Of a stretch of 64,000 nt of DNA, positions 28,029 through 37,017 are shown piece by piece; position 1 is the stretch's first letter, and each line of letters opens with the position of its first letter. The stretch is taken from NCBI RefSeq assembly GCF_000737535.1, contig NZ_CP006269.1, forward strand, positions 1,302,001 to 1,366,000, read 5' to 3'. The notes under the pieces were generated by a model, which was given only the letters and a program-made list of their open reading frames with translations, was not told the DNA's origin and did not search any database. A program made the translations under genes and the position numbers. The DNA comes from Synechococcus sp. KORDI-100. Lineage in GTDB: Bacteria > Cyanobacteriota > Cyanobacteriia > PCC-6307 > Cyanobiaceae.

Positions 28029-29578
28029 GCAGCAGCTGGCCCGCAGCGTTTGCCGGCGCGGTGCATGCCGCCCTGCGGCGCCGTCTGCCACCTGAGGCTG
28101 ATGGGGCGGAGCTCGAACGGCTCAGCCTGGAGCTGATCGAGGCCCTCGAACGCGGTGAGCTGGATCTGCCGCTCACGCTGGAACGGCGGACAGCCGCTGC
28201 CCGGAGCGGTTGGCTCGATGGCGAAGCCTCCCCGTTGTTGCTGCAGGGGCAACGGATCGGTTGGCGTCGCTGGTTGGAGTCGATGCAGGCCGTGGTGGAG
28301 CAGCTCCTGGTCAGGACCCAGCCGCTGTTGCCGCCAGCCCGGCCGGTGACGTCCTCTGCGGACACGCTCAACCCGGAACAGCAGGCCGCTGTGATGGCGC
28401 TGGATGAGGCGCCGGTGGTGCTGCTCAGCGGTGGACCTGGGACGGGAAAGACCAGCACTGTCGTGGAACTTCTGCAGCGTGCGACGTCTCGTCATCCCGA
28501 ATTGCGCCCCGGTCTGGCAGCGCCCACCGGCAAGGCGGCAAGGCGTCTGGCCGATGCGGTTCGGCCACGGTTGCAGGACGTTCCCTGCTTCACCCTGCAT
28601 CGCTGGCTGGAGGCCTCCGGTGATGGTTTCCGTCGCCACCGCAAGCGTCCGCTGGAGCTGGATCTGCTGGTGATCGATGAAATGTCGATGGTGGATCTGG
28701 CCTTGATGACGGCGTTGCTGGAGGCCCTGCCGGCGTCCTGTCGGTTGGTGTTGGTGGGTGATCCGGCCCAGCTGCCGCCGATTGGCAGCGGCGCCGTCTG
28801 GCACCGCCTGCAGGACCCGGCCATCCGCTCACAGTTCGGATCGGCCGCCATTCATCTGCAACGCACCTATCGCAACCGCGGCGCCCTGGCGGACCTGGCG
28901 AGGGCCCTTCGTGAGGGCGGTTTGCCTGCGTTTCGTGAGCAGCTGGACCGTTTGCCGAGCCAGGCCAACGTGACCGTGGTTGAGGCCAGGCTGCAGCGGT
29001 TGCCGCCACTGGTGCGCGAGCGCTGGCAGACGCGCCATCGGCGCCTGGCGACCCTGGCCGAGGGGCTGGTCGATCGACCGGAGCATGAGCTGCAGCAGGC
29101 CGCTGAACCGCTGCTGCGGGAGCTGGAGCGGGACCTGCTGCTCTGCCCGCGTCGACAGGGCCCCTGGAGCCTCAACGACGTGCATCGAACGTTGCTGGGC
29201 GCCGCCGCCTGGAATGATCCGATGGCCTGGGGCGAAGGGGTGCCGGTGATCTGCGGTGGCAATCAGCCGGAGCTGGGGCTGGCCAATGGGGATCTCGGCG
29301 TGAAGCTGGGTGCCGGCGAGCAGGGGCGTGTGCTGTTCCGTGTGATCGGCCCGGACGGAGAGCAGCAGGTCCGGCGTCTGCATCCGGCCCGTCTGAAAGC
29401 GTTGGAGCCGGCCCTGGCGCTCACGATCCACCGTGCTCAGGGCAGTGAGGCGGACACCGTGGGTGTGCTGTGGCCCCAGGGGGATGGCCAGGACAGCGCC
29501 TACGACAGCTGCCTGCTCTACACCGCGATCACACGGGCCCGTGTCAGCCTGGATCTGTTCTTATCCACGTCGACCTGA
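28025..29578 (+). CDS. recD: exodeoxyribonuclease V alpha subunit
   Basis: 517 residues, somewhat shorter than the E. coli protein. It has Walker A GGPGTGKTSTVVE, the AAPTGKAARRLADAV motif, VIDEMSMVDL (Walker B), GDPAQLPPIGSGAVW, and a C-terminal UvrD-like TIHRAQGSEADTV. RecD is the 5'-3' motor of RecBCD. The gene overlaps recB (ATGA), and its own stop overlaps the start of the cupin gene (TGATG). Confidence 0.95.
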   Translation: MSSSWPAAFAGAVHAALRRRLPPEADGAELERLSLELIEALERGELDLPLTLERRTAAARSGWLDGEASPLLLQGQRIGWRRWLESMQAVVEQLLVRTQPLLPPARPVTSSADTLNPEQQAAVMALDEAPVVLLSGGPGTGKTSTVVELLQRATSRHPELRPGLAAPTGKAARRLADAVRPRLQDVPCFTLHRWLEASGDGFRRHRKRPLELDLLVIDEMSMVDLALMTALLEALPASCRLVLVGDPAQLPPIGSGAVWHRLQDPAIRSQFGSAAIHLQRTYRNRGALADLARALREGGLPAFREQLDRLPSQANVTVVEARLQRLPPLVRERWQTRHRRLATLAEGLVDRPEHELQQAAEPLLRELERDLLLCPRRQGPWSLNDVHRTLLGAAAWNDPMAWGEGVPVICGGNQPELGLANGDLGVKLGAGEQGRVLFRVIGPDGEQQVRRLHPARLKALEPALALTIHRAQGSEADTVGVLWPQGDGQDSAYDSCLLYTAITRARVSLDLFLSTST

Positions 29579-29919
29579 TGCGGGTGGAGCGTCCCTGGGG
29601 TTGGTACGAGGATCTTCTGGAGGCACCTGGGTACAAGGTGAAGCGCCTGATGGTCCGTCGTGGCTGTCAGTTTTCCCTGCAGCGGCACCATCACCGCAGT
29701 GAAAGCTGGACTGTGGTGTCCGGTGATGGCGGCCTGTTCTGTGACGACCAATGGCACAACGCCAACCCGGGTCTGATGCTCACCATCCCCTGCGGTGCTG
29801 TGCATCGAGCCCGGGGTGGCGAGCAGGATCTGATGATTCTCGAGGTTCAGCACGGCAGCTTGCTCAGCGAGGACGACATCGAGCGTCTGCAGGATGATTA
29901 CGGGAGAGTGATAAGTTAG
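29578..29919 (+). CDS. cupin, mannose-6-phosphate isomerase type II-like
   Basis: 113 residues from ATG 29578, which overlaps the recD stop. The start MRVERPWGWYEDL and the cupin metal-binding segment QRHHHRSESWTVVSG, then IPCGAVHRARG, match the type II phosphomannose isomerase domain that in larger proteins is fused to GDP-mannose pyrophosphorylase. Here it stands alone. It probably isomerises fructose-6-phosphate and mannose-6-phosphate for GDP-mannose or surface sugars. Its place behind recD is likely transcriptional, not functional. Confidence 0.88.
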   Translation: MRVERPWGWYEDLLEAPGYKVKRLMVRRGCQFSLQRHHHRSESWTVVSGDGGLFCDDQWHNANPGLMLTIPCGAVHRARGGEQDLMILEVQHGSLLSEDDIERLQDDYGRVIS

Positions 29920-29956
29920 GGGTCTACCTTTGAAGCGTAGGCAACACAACCAGGAC

Positions 29957-30010
29957 GTGATCGGTGATCACAGGGCGGTTGTGAGCCTGATTTCAAGGAT
30001 TAATCAGGCC
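29957..30010 (+). promoter_or_regulatory. two hairpins in the 5' leader of the DEAD-box helicase gene
   Basis: GTGATC, GGT, GATCAC (29957-29971) and GCCTGATT, TCAAGGATT, AATCAGGC (about 29986-30010) are inverted repeats in the 104-base gap before the helicase start. The second ends 13 bases before the ATG and would mask the ribosome site if folded. A temperature-dependent or autoregulatory leader is plausible for a cold-shock type helicase, but this is inference. Confidence 0.45.
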
Positions 30011-30023
30011 AGGGCCTACCACC

Positions 30024-31835
30024 ATGACTGCACAGAACCCTCACGGGCAGAACGTGTGCGCCGTTGACCAGACCTCTCCGGTGATACCTGAGAAGCAGGC
30101 CGATGATTCACTTACATCAGTGGTTGCATCCACTGACAGTGAACCGTCTTCAACTGCAGAGGCAGCGTCATCCGGATTTGATGGCTTTGGGTTCAGTCAA
30201 GCCTTGCTCGACACCCTTGCCGCCAAGGGCTACAGCGAACCGTCCCCGATCCAGCGGGCAGCCTTTCCCGAGCTGATGCTGGGCCGGGATCTGGTCGGTC
30301 AGGCCCAGACCGGCACCGGCAAGACGGCGGCCTTTGCCCTGCCCCTGCTGGAGCGGCTCCAGGAGGGCTCCAAACGGCCCCAGGCCCTGGTGTTGGCACC
30401 CACCCGCGAACTGGCGATGCAGGTGGCCGACTCATTCAAGGCCTATGCCGCAGGCCATCCCCAGCTCAAGGTTCTCGCGGTGTACGGCGGTTCCGATTTC
30501 CGCTCCCAGATCCAGGCCCTGCGCCGGGGCGTCGATGTCGTGGTGGGGACACCCGGTCGGGTGATGGATCACATGCGTCAGGGAACGCTCGACACCAGCG
30601 GTCTGCGCAGTCTTGTGCTCGATGAAGCCGACGAGATGCTGCGGATGGGCTTCATCGACGACGTCGAGTGGATTCTCGAGCAGTTGCCCGAGGAGCGGCA
30701 GGTGGTGCTGTTCTCCGCGACGATGCCGCCCGAGATCCGGCGGTTGTCGAAGCGTTACCTGAAGGACCCTGCGGAGGTGACGATCCGCACCAAGGATCAG
30801 GAAGGCAAACGGATCCGGCAGCGCTCGATCACGGTGCCGATGAGCCACAAGCTCGAAAGCCTCCGCCGTGTGCTCGATGCCTGCGGCAGCGAAGGTGTGA
30901 TCATCTTTGCCCGCACCAAGGCGATCACCCTCACGGTGGCCGAGGCCCTGGAGGTGGCCGGCCATCAGGTGGCGGTGCTCAATGGTGATGTGCCCCAGTC
31001 CCAGCGCGAACGAACGGTGGAGCGCCTGCGCGGCGGCACCGTCGACATCCTCGTGGCCACGGATGTGGCGGCACGCGGCCTTGATGTCGATCGCATCGGA
31101 CTGGTGATCAACTACGACATGCCGTTCGACAGCGAGGCCTACGTGCACCGCATCGGCCGGACGGGACGGGCAGGCCGGACCGGGGAAGCGGTGCTGTTCG
31201 TCTCCCCCCGGGAGCGACGCTTCATCAGCAACCTCGAACGGGCCACCGGTCAGCCGATCGAGCCGATGGAGATCCCGGGAAATGCGGCGATCAACCAGGG
31301 ACGCCTCGATCGCCTGCGCCTGCGTCTCAGCGAAGCGGCCCGCAATGGCCGTCCCAGCGAGGAGGAAACCGCGCTGTTGAAGGAGCTGATCCAGCGCATC
31401 GGCACCGAGCTGGAGATGACGCCCGACCAGCTGGCTCTGGCAGCCCTCGGGCTGGCCATCGGTCCGGCGCCGCTGCTTTGCCAGGGGGATGAGGAGTGGA
31501 TTCAGCAGGCCATGGCCGGTGGCCTGCGCCGCCGTGAGCGGGGGGAGCGTGGCGATCGCGATCGACGTCGTTCGGATCGTCCCAGCCGTCCGCCGGAGGA
31601 TCACATGCAGAGGTATCGGGTGGAGGTTGGCCACCGCGATCGGGTGAAGCCCGGCAATCTCGTCGGAGCGATCGCCGGAGAGACGGGCCTGCAGGGGCGC
31701 ATGATCGGCCGCATCCAGATCTTCGACAATCACAGCCTCGTCGATCTGCCGAAAGGGATGCCTGAGGATGTTTTCAACAACCTGCGGCGCTTGCGGGTGA
31801 TGAACCGTGAGCTCCAGATCAGTCAGGCCAGTTGA
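30024..31835 (+). CDS. deaD: ATP-dependent DEAD-box RNA helicase (DeaD/CsdA type)
   Basis: 603 residues. After a Ser/Thr-rich 50-residue N-terminus come the Q motif (GFSQALLDTLAAKGY...PSPIQ), AQTGTGKTAAF, PTRELAMQV, DEADEML, SAT, and the HRIGRTGRAGR motif. The C-terminal DbpA-type RNA-binding domain (YRVEVGHRDRVKPGNLVGAI) follows an Arg/Asp-rich linker near residues 505-530. It unwinds structured RNA in ribosome assembly and mRNA decay. The stop overlaps the next gene. Confidence 0.93.
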   Translation: MTAQNPHGQNVCAVDQTSPVIPEKQADDSLTSVVASTDSEPSSTAEAASSGFDGFGFSQALLDTLAAKGYSEPSPIQRAAFPELMLGRDLVGQAQTGTGKTAAFALPLLERLQEGSKRPQALVLAPTRELAMQVADSFKAYAAGHPQLKVLAVYGGSDFRSQIQALRRGVDVVVGTPGRVMDHMRQGTLDTSGLRSLVLDEADEMLRMGFIDDVEWILEQLPEERQVVLFSATMPPEIRRLSKRYLKDPAEVTIRTKDQEGKRIRQRSITVPMSHKLESLRRVLDACGSEGVIIFARTKAITLTVAEALEVAGHQVAVLNGDVPQSQRERTVERLRGGTVDILVATDVAARGLDVDRIGLVINYDMPFDSEAYVHRIGRTGRAGRTGEAVLFVSPRERRFISNLERATGQPIEPMEIPGNAAINQGRLDRLRLRLSEAARNGRPSEEETALLKELIQRIGTELEMTPDQLALAALGLAIGPAPLLCQGDEEWIQQAMAGGLRRRERGERGDRDRRRSDRPSRPPEDHMQRYRVEVGHRDRVKPGNLVGAIAGETGLQGRMIGRIQIFDNHSLVDLPKGMPEDVFNNLRRLRVMNRELQISQAS

Positions 31836-32086
31836 TGGGTCTTGTTCTGCCGATGCTGCTGGTGCTGGCGATTCCACCAGCCCAGTCAGCGGGCAATCAC
31901 CAGCTGATTCGCACCATGTGCATGGCTGCCTTCGATTCCGCCATGGCTGATGCCGGCAAGACGCCTCCAGAGGGCATGGGTGATTACACCTGTCGCTGCT
32001 TCATCCAGCAGGTGGAAAACGGATCGGGAATCGATTCGGCCAAGGACATCTGCAAACAGGAAGCGGTGAAGAAGTTCCCGATGTGA
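31835..32086 (+). CDS. small secreted cysteine-containing protein
   Basis: 83 residues from ATG 31835, which overlaps the helicase stop. An N-terminal signal peptide (GLVLPMLLVLAIPPAQSAGN) precedes a mature part of about 63 residues with four cysteines (TMCMA, YTCRC, DICKQ), enough for two disulfides. It is probably co-transcribed with deaD and exported to the periplasm or lumen. Family not recognised. Confidence 0.65.
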   Translation: MGLVLPMLLVLAIPPAQSAGNHQLIRTMCMAAFDSAMADAGKTPPEGMGDYTCRCFIQQVENGSGIDSAKDICKQEAVKKFPM

Positions 32087-32095
32087 TGGGTCAGG

Positions 32096-32284
32096 TCAGC
32101 TGCTGCTGACCTGATTGGTCAGGGAGGCTTCCTCGCTGACCATGCACTCCATGCATCGGATCAGTTCCAGTTGCACCTCCGGAAGGCTCTGCTGCACAAG
32201 GGTGTTGAGCAGCGTGAAGCGGTCGCTCGCGATCAGATCACCGTCGTTGGCCCAGTGCAGAGCCTGCAGATGGAGCGAATTCAT
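32096..32284 (-). CDS. hypothetical 62-residue protein
   Basis: The ATG at 32284 has GAGGG just upstream and gives MNSLHLQALHWANDGDLI..., a soluble helical peptide with a CMEC motif near residue 48. The frame extends upstream but the added sequence is Ser/Arg-rich and unlike coding. It is convergent with the preceding gene. Function unknown. Confidence 0.55.
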   Translation of the reverse strand: MNSLHLQALHWANDGDLIASDRFTLLNTLVQQSLPEVQLELIRCMECMVSEEASLTNQVSSS

Positions 32285-32484
32285 GGATCCCTCTCGCGTC
32301 AGAATTTGCTGACAATGAGACGAACTCGGCGAAAACGGTCCGGACCTTCTGTTTCCCTTCCGATTTTTGTGTTGAAACGTGGGTCCGCCCTGTAACGTCA
32401 CTGTGCACAGATCCGTCCCATCGGCTCGTTTCCCATCACCCGGAACCGGCCCACGCGACTGAGCGCATCCAAAGCTCCACGTTC

Positions 32485-32772
32485 ATGACCATCTACATCG
32501 GCAATCTCTCGTTCCAGGCGGAACAGGAGCACCTGTTCGATCTGTTCAGCGAGTACGGCGAGGTCAAGAACTGCAGCCTGCCGCTCGACCGTGAAACCGG
32601 CCGCAAACGCGGTTTCGCCTTCGTGGAAATGGTCAGTGCTGAGGACGAACAGAAAGCGATCGACGACCTCCAGGATGTGGAGTGGATGGGCCGCATGATT
32701 CGCGTCAGCAAAGCCACCCCCCGCGAGCGCTCCGGCGGCCCCCGGGGTGGTGGCGGCGGTTACCGCAACTGA
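32485..32772 (+). CDS. RRM RNA-binding protein with glycine-rich tail
   Basis: 95 residues: one RRM with RNP2 (IYIGNL) and RNP1 (KRGFAFVEM), then a short Gly/Arg tail (GGPRGGGGGYRN). This is the cyanobacterial Rbp type, often cold-induced and thought to act in mRNA handling or localisation. The ATG at 32485 is the usual start, and the leader is about 200 bases long. Confidence 0.9.
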   Translation: MTIYIGNLSFQAEQEHLFDLFSEYGEVKNCSLPLDRETGRKRGFAFVEMVSAEDEQKAIDDLQDVEWMGRMIRVSKATPRERSGGPRGGGGGYRN

Positions 32773-32779
32773 ATAACGC

Positions 32780-32974
32780 TCAGGCCTCGCTGTCCTGAAG
32801 CTCCAGCAGGTCTTCTCGTCCCCACAGTCGCCTCAGGATGTTGCGGCTGTGGTTGACCGGAGCGCCGATCACCTCCAGTTCCTCCCTGAATCGTGGCAGC
32901 GCAGCCCTGAGCCCACGGCGCTTCTGCCGGGCCAGGTAACGGTGAAAGCGGTTGAACGACCTTGAACGGCTCAT
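32780..32974 (-). CDS. basic hypothetical 64-residue protein
   Basis: An Arg-rich, helical protein (MSRSRSFNRFHRYLARQKRR... ending LLELQDSEA), convergent with the RRM gene and ending 8 bases from it. AGGAGGTGCA in reverse orientation upstream (around 32985) gives a fair ribosome site. It is possibly nucleic-acid binding by charge only; unrecognised. Confidence 0.5.
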   Translation of the reverse strand: MSRSRSFNRFHRYLARQKRRGLRAALPRFREELEVIGAPVNHSRNILRRLWGREDLLELQDSEA

Positions 32975-33031
32975 TGCACCTCCTTTCGGTTGTGTTGTTG
33001 TTCTACTGCTGCTGATGCGGCAGAAACAAAG

Positions 33032-34831
33032 ATGACATCAAGCTTCAGCAACGTTTCAGAACGACCGCCCCTGCGGCGTCTGCTGACCCATCTGGCTCCC
33101 CAGCGACGGCTGGTGGCCGCGGCAGTCTGCTGCTCGCTGCTGAACAAGCTCTTCGATCTCGCCCCGCCGCTGCTGATCGGCCTTGCCGTCGATGTGGTGG
33201 TGCGCAAACGGGATTCGATCCTGGCGAGCTTCGGAATCTCAAGCCCGTTTCATCAGCTCTGGTTGCTGGCGCTGCTCACCTTTCTGATCTGGGCTGCCGA
33301 ATCGCTGTTCGAATATCTCTACGACGTGCTCTGGCGCAACCTGGCCCAGACCACCCAGCACCGGTTGCGTCTCGAGGCTTACGACCATCTGCAGCAGCTC
33401 GAGCTGGCGTTCTTTGAGCAGGACAGCAGCGGCCGCCTGATGGCGGTGCTCAATGACGACATCAATCAGCTTGAGCGCTTCCTCGATCGGGGTGCCAATC
33501 AGATCCTGCAGCTGATCACAACGGTTCTGGTGGTTGGCATCGGCATGGCCGTGGTGGCGCCGGAGGTGGCCTTGTTCGCCTATCTGCCGATCCCCGTGAT
33601 CCTCTGGGGCTCGCTGCGTTTTCAGAACCGCCTGGCCCCGCGCTACCGCGAGGTGCGTGCCCGGGCCGGTGATCTGGCGTCCCGCCTGGCCAACAACCTC
33701 GGCGGCATGCTCACGATCAAGAGCTTCACCGCTGAAGCCCTGGAACTGGAGCGACTGACGGGAGAAAGCCAGGCCTATCTGGAGAGCAATGCCCGGGCGA
33801 TCAAGCTCTCGGCCGCGTTCATTCCCCTGATCCGCTTCGCGATCCTGTTCGCCTTCATGGCGATCCTGCTGATCGGCGGCTTTCGAACCCTCTCCGGTCA
33901 GCTGGAGGTGAGCACCTACAGCGTGCTGGTGTTCATCACCCAGCGCCTGCTCTGGCCGCTGACGGCTCTAGGCCGAACCCTCGATGAATACCAGCGTTCA
34001 ATGGCCTCCACCCGGCGTGTGCTGGACCTGATCGACACACCGATCGGCATCAAGGGCGGCCCGCAGATGCTTGATCGGAGGATGGTTCGCGGGGAGCTGC
34101 GTTTTGAAGCGGTGGACTTCGCCTATGAGGGCCGTCCAGCGTTGCTGCAGGGGTTTGACCTGGTGATCCCGGCCAGCAGCACCATCGGCATCGTGGGCTC
34201 GACCGGATCCGGAAAGAGCACCGTGGTGAAGCTGCTGTTGCGCCTGTATGAGCGCGACGGCGGCTGGATTCTGCTGGATGACCGACCGATCGAAGCCCTG
34301 CAGCTCCAGCAGCTGCGGCGGGCCATCGCTTTGGTGAGTCAGGACGTGTATCTCTTCCATGGCACGGTGGCGGAGAACATCGCCTACGGCAGCGATTCCA
34401 GCGATCAGGCTGCACTTGAACGGGCTGCGCAGCTGGCGGAGGCTGCCGGCTTCATCGAGGACCTTCCCGAGCGCTACGACACCTTGGTGGGTGAGCGAGG
34501 CCAGCGCCTCTCCGGCGGCCAGCGTCAGCGCATCGCCCTGGCGCGAGCGATCCTCAAAGACGCCCCGATCCTGGTGCTCGATGAGGCCACGGCAGCGGTG
34601 GACAACGACACGGAGGCGGCGATTCAGCGATCACTGGAACGGATTACCCGTGACCGCACCACCCTGGTGATCGCCCATCGCCTGAGCACGGTGCGCCATG
34701 CCGATCGGATTGTCGTGATGGAACGGGGCCGGATCGTCGAGCAGGGCCGCCACGATGAGCTGTTACGGCTCAATGGCGTTTACACGAATCTCTGGCAGGT
34801 GCAGGCGGGAGAGCGCTCTTTCGCTTCCTGA
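33032..34831 (+). CDS. ABC exporter, fused permease and ATPase
   Basis: 599 residues from ATG 33032 (an in-frame start at 32990 would add 14). An N-terminal six-span permease domain is followed by an ATPase with GSTGSGKSTV (Walker A, near residue 390), LSGGQRQRIALARA (signature), ILVLDEATAAVD (Walker B) and the switch His (VIAHRLS). This is the MsbA/MDR-like half-transporter layout, which works as a homodimer to export lipids or drugs. No peptidase C39 domain or HlyD partner is present, so it is not the dedicated exporter for the RTX proteins here. Confidence 0.9.
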   Translation: MTSSFSNVSERPPLRRLLTHLAPQRRLVAAAVCCSLLNKLFDLAPPLLIGLAVDVVVRKRDSILASFGISSPFHQLWLLALLTFLIWAAESLFEYLYDVLWRNLAQTTQHRLRLEAYDHLQQLELAFFEQDSSGRLMAVLNDDINQLERFLDRGANQILQLITTVLVVGIGMAVVAPEVALFAYLPIPVILWGSLRFQNRLAPRYREVRARAGDLASRLANNLGGMLTIKSFTAEALELERLTGESQAYLESNARAIKLSAAFIPLIRFAILFAFMAILLIGGFRTLSGQLEVSTYSVLVFITQRLLWPLTALGRTLDEYQRSMASTRRVLDLIDTPIGIKGGPQMLDRRMVRGELRFEAVDFAYEGRPALLQGFDLVIPASSTIGIVGSTGSGKSTVVKLLLRLYERDGGWILLDDRPIEALQLQQLRRAIALVSQDVYLFHGTVAENIAYGSDSSDQAALERAAQLAEAAGFIEDLPERYDTLVGERGQRLSGGQRQRIALARAILKDAPILVLDEATAAVDNDTEAAIQRSLERITRDRTTLVIAHRLSTVRHADRIVVMERGRIVEQGRHDELLRLNGVYTNLWQVQAGERSFAS

Positions 34832-34900
34832 ACAAGGCGTTGTCCGCCATGGCTCGCCCGAGCATGCTGGGTGCTGTTCGAGCGGCAGTGCCATCCAGCC

Positions 34901-37000
34901 ATGGCGATGGAGGCCTCTCTGAACGATCTCACCCACCACCCGCTGGGGGTGTTCGCCCTGCTGGTGGGGATCAGTGCGGCAGTGCCGCCCCTGGTTCGCC
35001 GGATCGGTCTGCCGGATCTGGTGGGCCTGCTGCTGGCGGGGGTGCTGATCGGTCCCCATGCGTTGCAGTGGGTTGAAACCGACAGCGAAACGGTGCGGCT
35101 GCTCTCTGATCTGGGGGCCGTTTATCTGCTGTTCACGATGGGGCTGGAGATCGACCTGGAGGAGTTCAACCGGGTCAAACGCCGCTCCCTGATCTATGGC
35201 CTGCTGATCCTGGTGATCGGTGTGGCCACCGGCGTCAGCATCGGCTGGATGGCGGGGTTTGCCTCCGTTTCGTGCCTGTTGCTGGGTGCCCTGATGGCCA
35301 CCCACACGCCGCTGGGGTATCCGATCGTGCGCAGTTACGGCGCCCAGAAGGATGAATCGGTGGTGGTGAGCGTGGGCAGCACGATCTTCACCGACATCGT
35401 CGCCCTGCTGCTCCTGGCGGTGGGTCTGGGCCTTGGCAAAGGCGATCTCAGCGGTTTCGGCATCACCTGGTTGCTGCTCAAGATCGCCCTTTTCGCTGTG
35501 GTGGTGGTGGTGGGCATCCGCTGGCTGGGCAAGCGGCTGGTGATGCGCGGTATCAACGACGAGAACCGCATGGTGCTGGCGGTGCTGGTGGCCCTGTTCC
35601 TGGCGTCCTTGGGAGCGGAACTGGCGGGGGTGGAAAAGATCGTGGGTGCCTTCCTGGCGGGGCTGGCGGTGAATTCGGTGCTGCCTGAGGGCCGGGTGAA
35701 GGAGCAGGTGATCTTTGTTGGGGGTGTGCTGTTCATCCCGATCTTCTTTATTGATCTCGGCCTGCTGCTGGATGTGGGCAGCCTCGGCCGGAGCCTCTCG
35801 AAGTTTCAGTTCACCGCCCTGATGCTGTTGGGGGCGATCGGCGGCAAGGGCCTGGCCTCCTGGATCAGCGGCGCACTGTTCGGCTACCGGCGGCCGCAGA
35901 TTCTGATGATGTGGTCGCTCACCATGCCGAAGGTGGCGGCAACCCTGGCCACCGCCTTCATCGGTTTCCAGGCGGGCCTGCTCAACCAGATGGTGCTGAA
36001 TGCCGTCCTGGCGGTGATGGTGGTGACGGCGACGCTGGGGCCGATCCTCACCGAACGCTCCGTGACCCGGCTCACCGAGTCGCAGCAGGGGATGGTGCCC
36101 GTGAGCTTCGGTGAGGAACAGGAACAGATCGATGGCATCAGCGAGGTGGTGCAGCGGCCGCTGCGCATCGTGGTGCCGGTCGCCAACCCGGGCAATGAGC
36201 AGGGGCTGTTGAGCATCGCCTCCCGCCTGGTCGGGGGATCGGCGGGGGGCGAAGGCCTGCTGCTGCCGCTGGCGATGGTGAACCCGAGCCTGGAGGAGGT
36301 GCGCGGTGGTCTGAACCGGGCGGTGGCCTCAGCCCGCAGTCGCCTCAGCCAGGCCGAGCAGATCGGCCATGCCCTGCAGGTTCCCACCCGCACCCTGTTG
36401 CGGCTGGATGAGGACATCGCCGGTGGCATGAGCCGCACGGCACTGGAGCAGGCGGCGGATCTGCTGTTGATCGGTGCCGGACGCCCCGATCAGCTGCGGG
36501 CCTGGCTGCTGGGGGATGTGGTGGATGGGGTCTGCCGCACCGCCCATTGCCCGGTGGTGGTGGTGGATCTTGGCCGCCAGCGCGATGCGGGACTCAACCG
36601 GATTCTGGTGCCGATCAAGGATCTCTCCGCCAGTGCCCGGGAGCAGTTTGAGCTGGCCTTGCGGGTGCTCAACAGTGCCCCGCAGGACCAACGCACCCGG
36701 ATTACCCTGCTGCATGTGCATGATCCGCGCTTCAGCCGTCAGGACCGTCAGTGGATGGAAGATCAGCTCATCCGTTGGCGACCGGCAGCCATTCCGGCTG
36801 AGCGCTTCCACATGGTGATCGTGCGCGGACCGGGCATCGATGGCTCGATCCATCGCCTCAGCCGGGAACATGATCTGGTGATCCTGCGCACCCAGCGGCG
36901 GCGGGTGGCCGGCCTGCCGATTCCCGGCAGTGATCGCACGAGCAAATTGATCAGCCAGTTGCCCTGCGCCGCGATGGTGATCAGCGATCCGTTGGTTTAA
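34901..37000 (+). CDS. CPA2 cation:proton antiporter with C-terminal Usp-like domains
   Basis: About 700 residues (ATG 34901 or 34907). The first 400 residues form about 12 membrane helices with the CPA2/KefB features LPDLVGLLLAGVLIGPHAL and the GAFLAGLAVNSVL segment. The rest is soluble and looks like two universal-stress-protein-like domains (ADLLLIGAGRPD, CPVVVVDLG, DLVILRTQ). It likely exchanges Na+ or K+ for H+ with nucleotide-dependent control. It lies 69 bases after the ABC gene and 17 before the LCP gene. Confidence 0.88.
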   Translation: MAMEASLNDLTHHPLGVFALLVGISAAVPPLVRRIGLPDLVGLLLAGVLIGPHALQWVETDSETVRLLSDLGAVYLLFTMGLEIDLEEFNRVKRRSLIYGLLILVIGVATGVSIGWMAGFASVSCLLLGALMATHTPLGYPIVRSYGAQKDESVVVSVGSTIFTDIVALLLLAVGLGLGKGDLSGFGITWLLLKIALFAVVVVVGIRWLGKRLVMRGINDENRMVLAVLVALFLASLGAELAGVEKIVGAFLAGLAVNSVLPEGRVKEQVIFVGGVLFIPIFFIDLGLLLDVGSLGRSLSKFQFTALMLLGAIGGKGLASWISGALFGYRRPQILMMWSLTMPKVAATLATAFIGFQAGLLNQMVLNAVLAVMVVTATLGPILTERSVTRLTESQQGMVPVSFGEEQEQIDGISEVVQRPLRIVVPVANPGNEQGLLSIASRLVGGSAGGEGLLLPLAMVNPSLEEVRGGLNRAVASARSRLSQAEQIGHALQVPTRTLLRLDEDIAGGMSRTALEQAADLLLIGAGRPDQLRAWLLGDVVDGVCRTAHCPVVVVDLGRQRDAGLNRILVPIKDLSASAREQFELALRVLNSAPQDQRTRITLLHVHDPRFSRQDRQWMEDQLIRWRPAAIPAERFHMVIVRGPGIDGSIHRLSREHDLVILRTQRRRVAGLPIPGSDRTSKLISQLPCAAMVISDPLV

Positions 37001-37017
37001 GCGTGCTTAGGTGAGCC

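Noticed and set aside
33032-34831. ABC transporter as the type I exporter of the RTX proteins
   Set aside because: It is of the MsbA/MDR type, has no C39-like domain, has no HlyD-type neighbour and sits among core genes. The exporter must be elsewhere.
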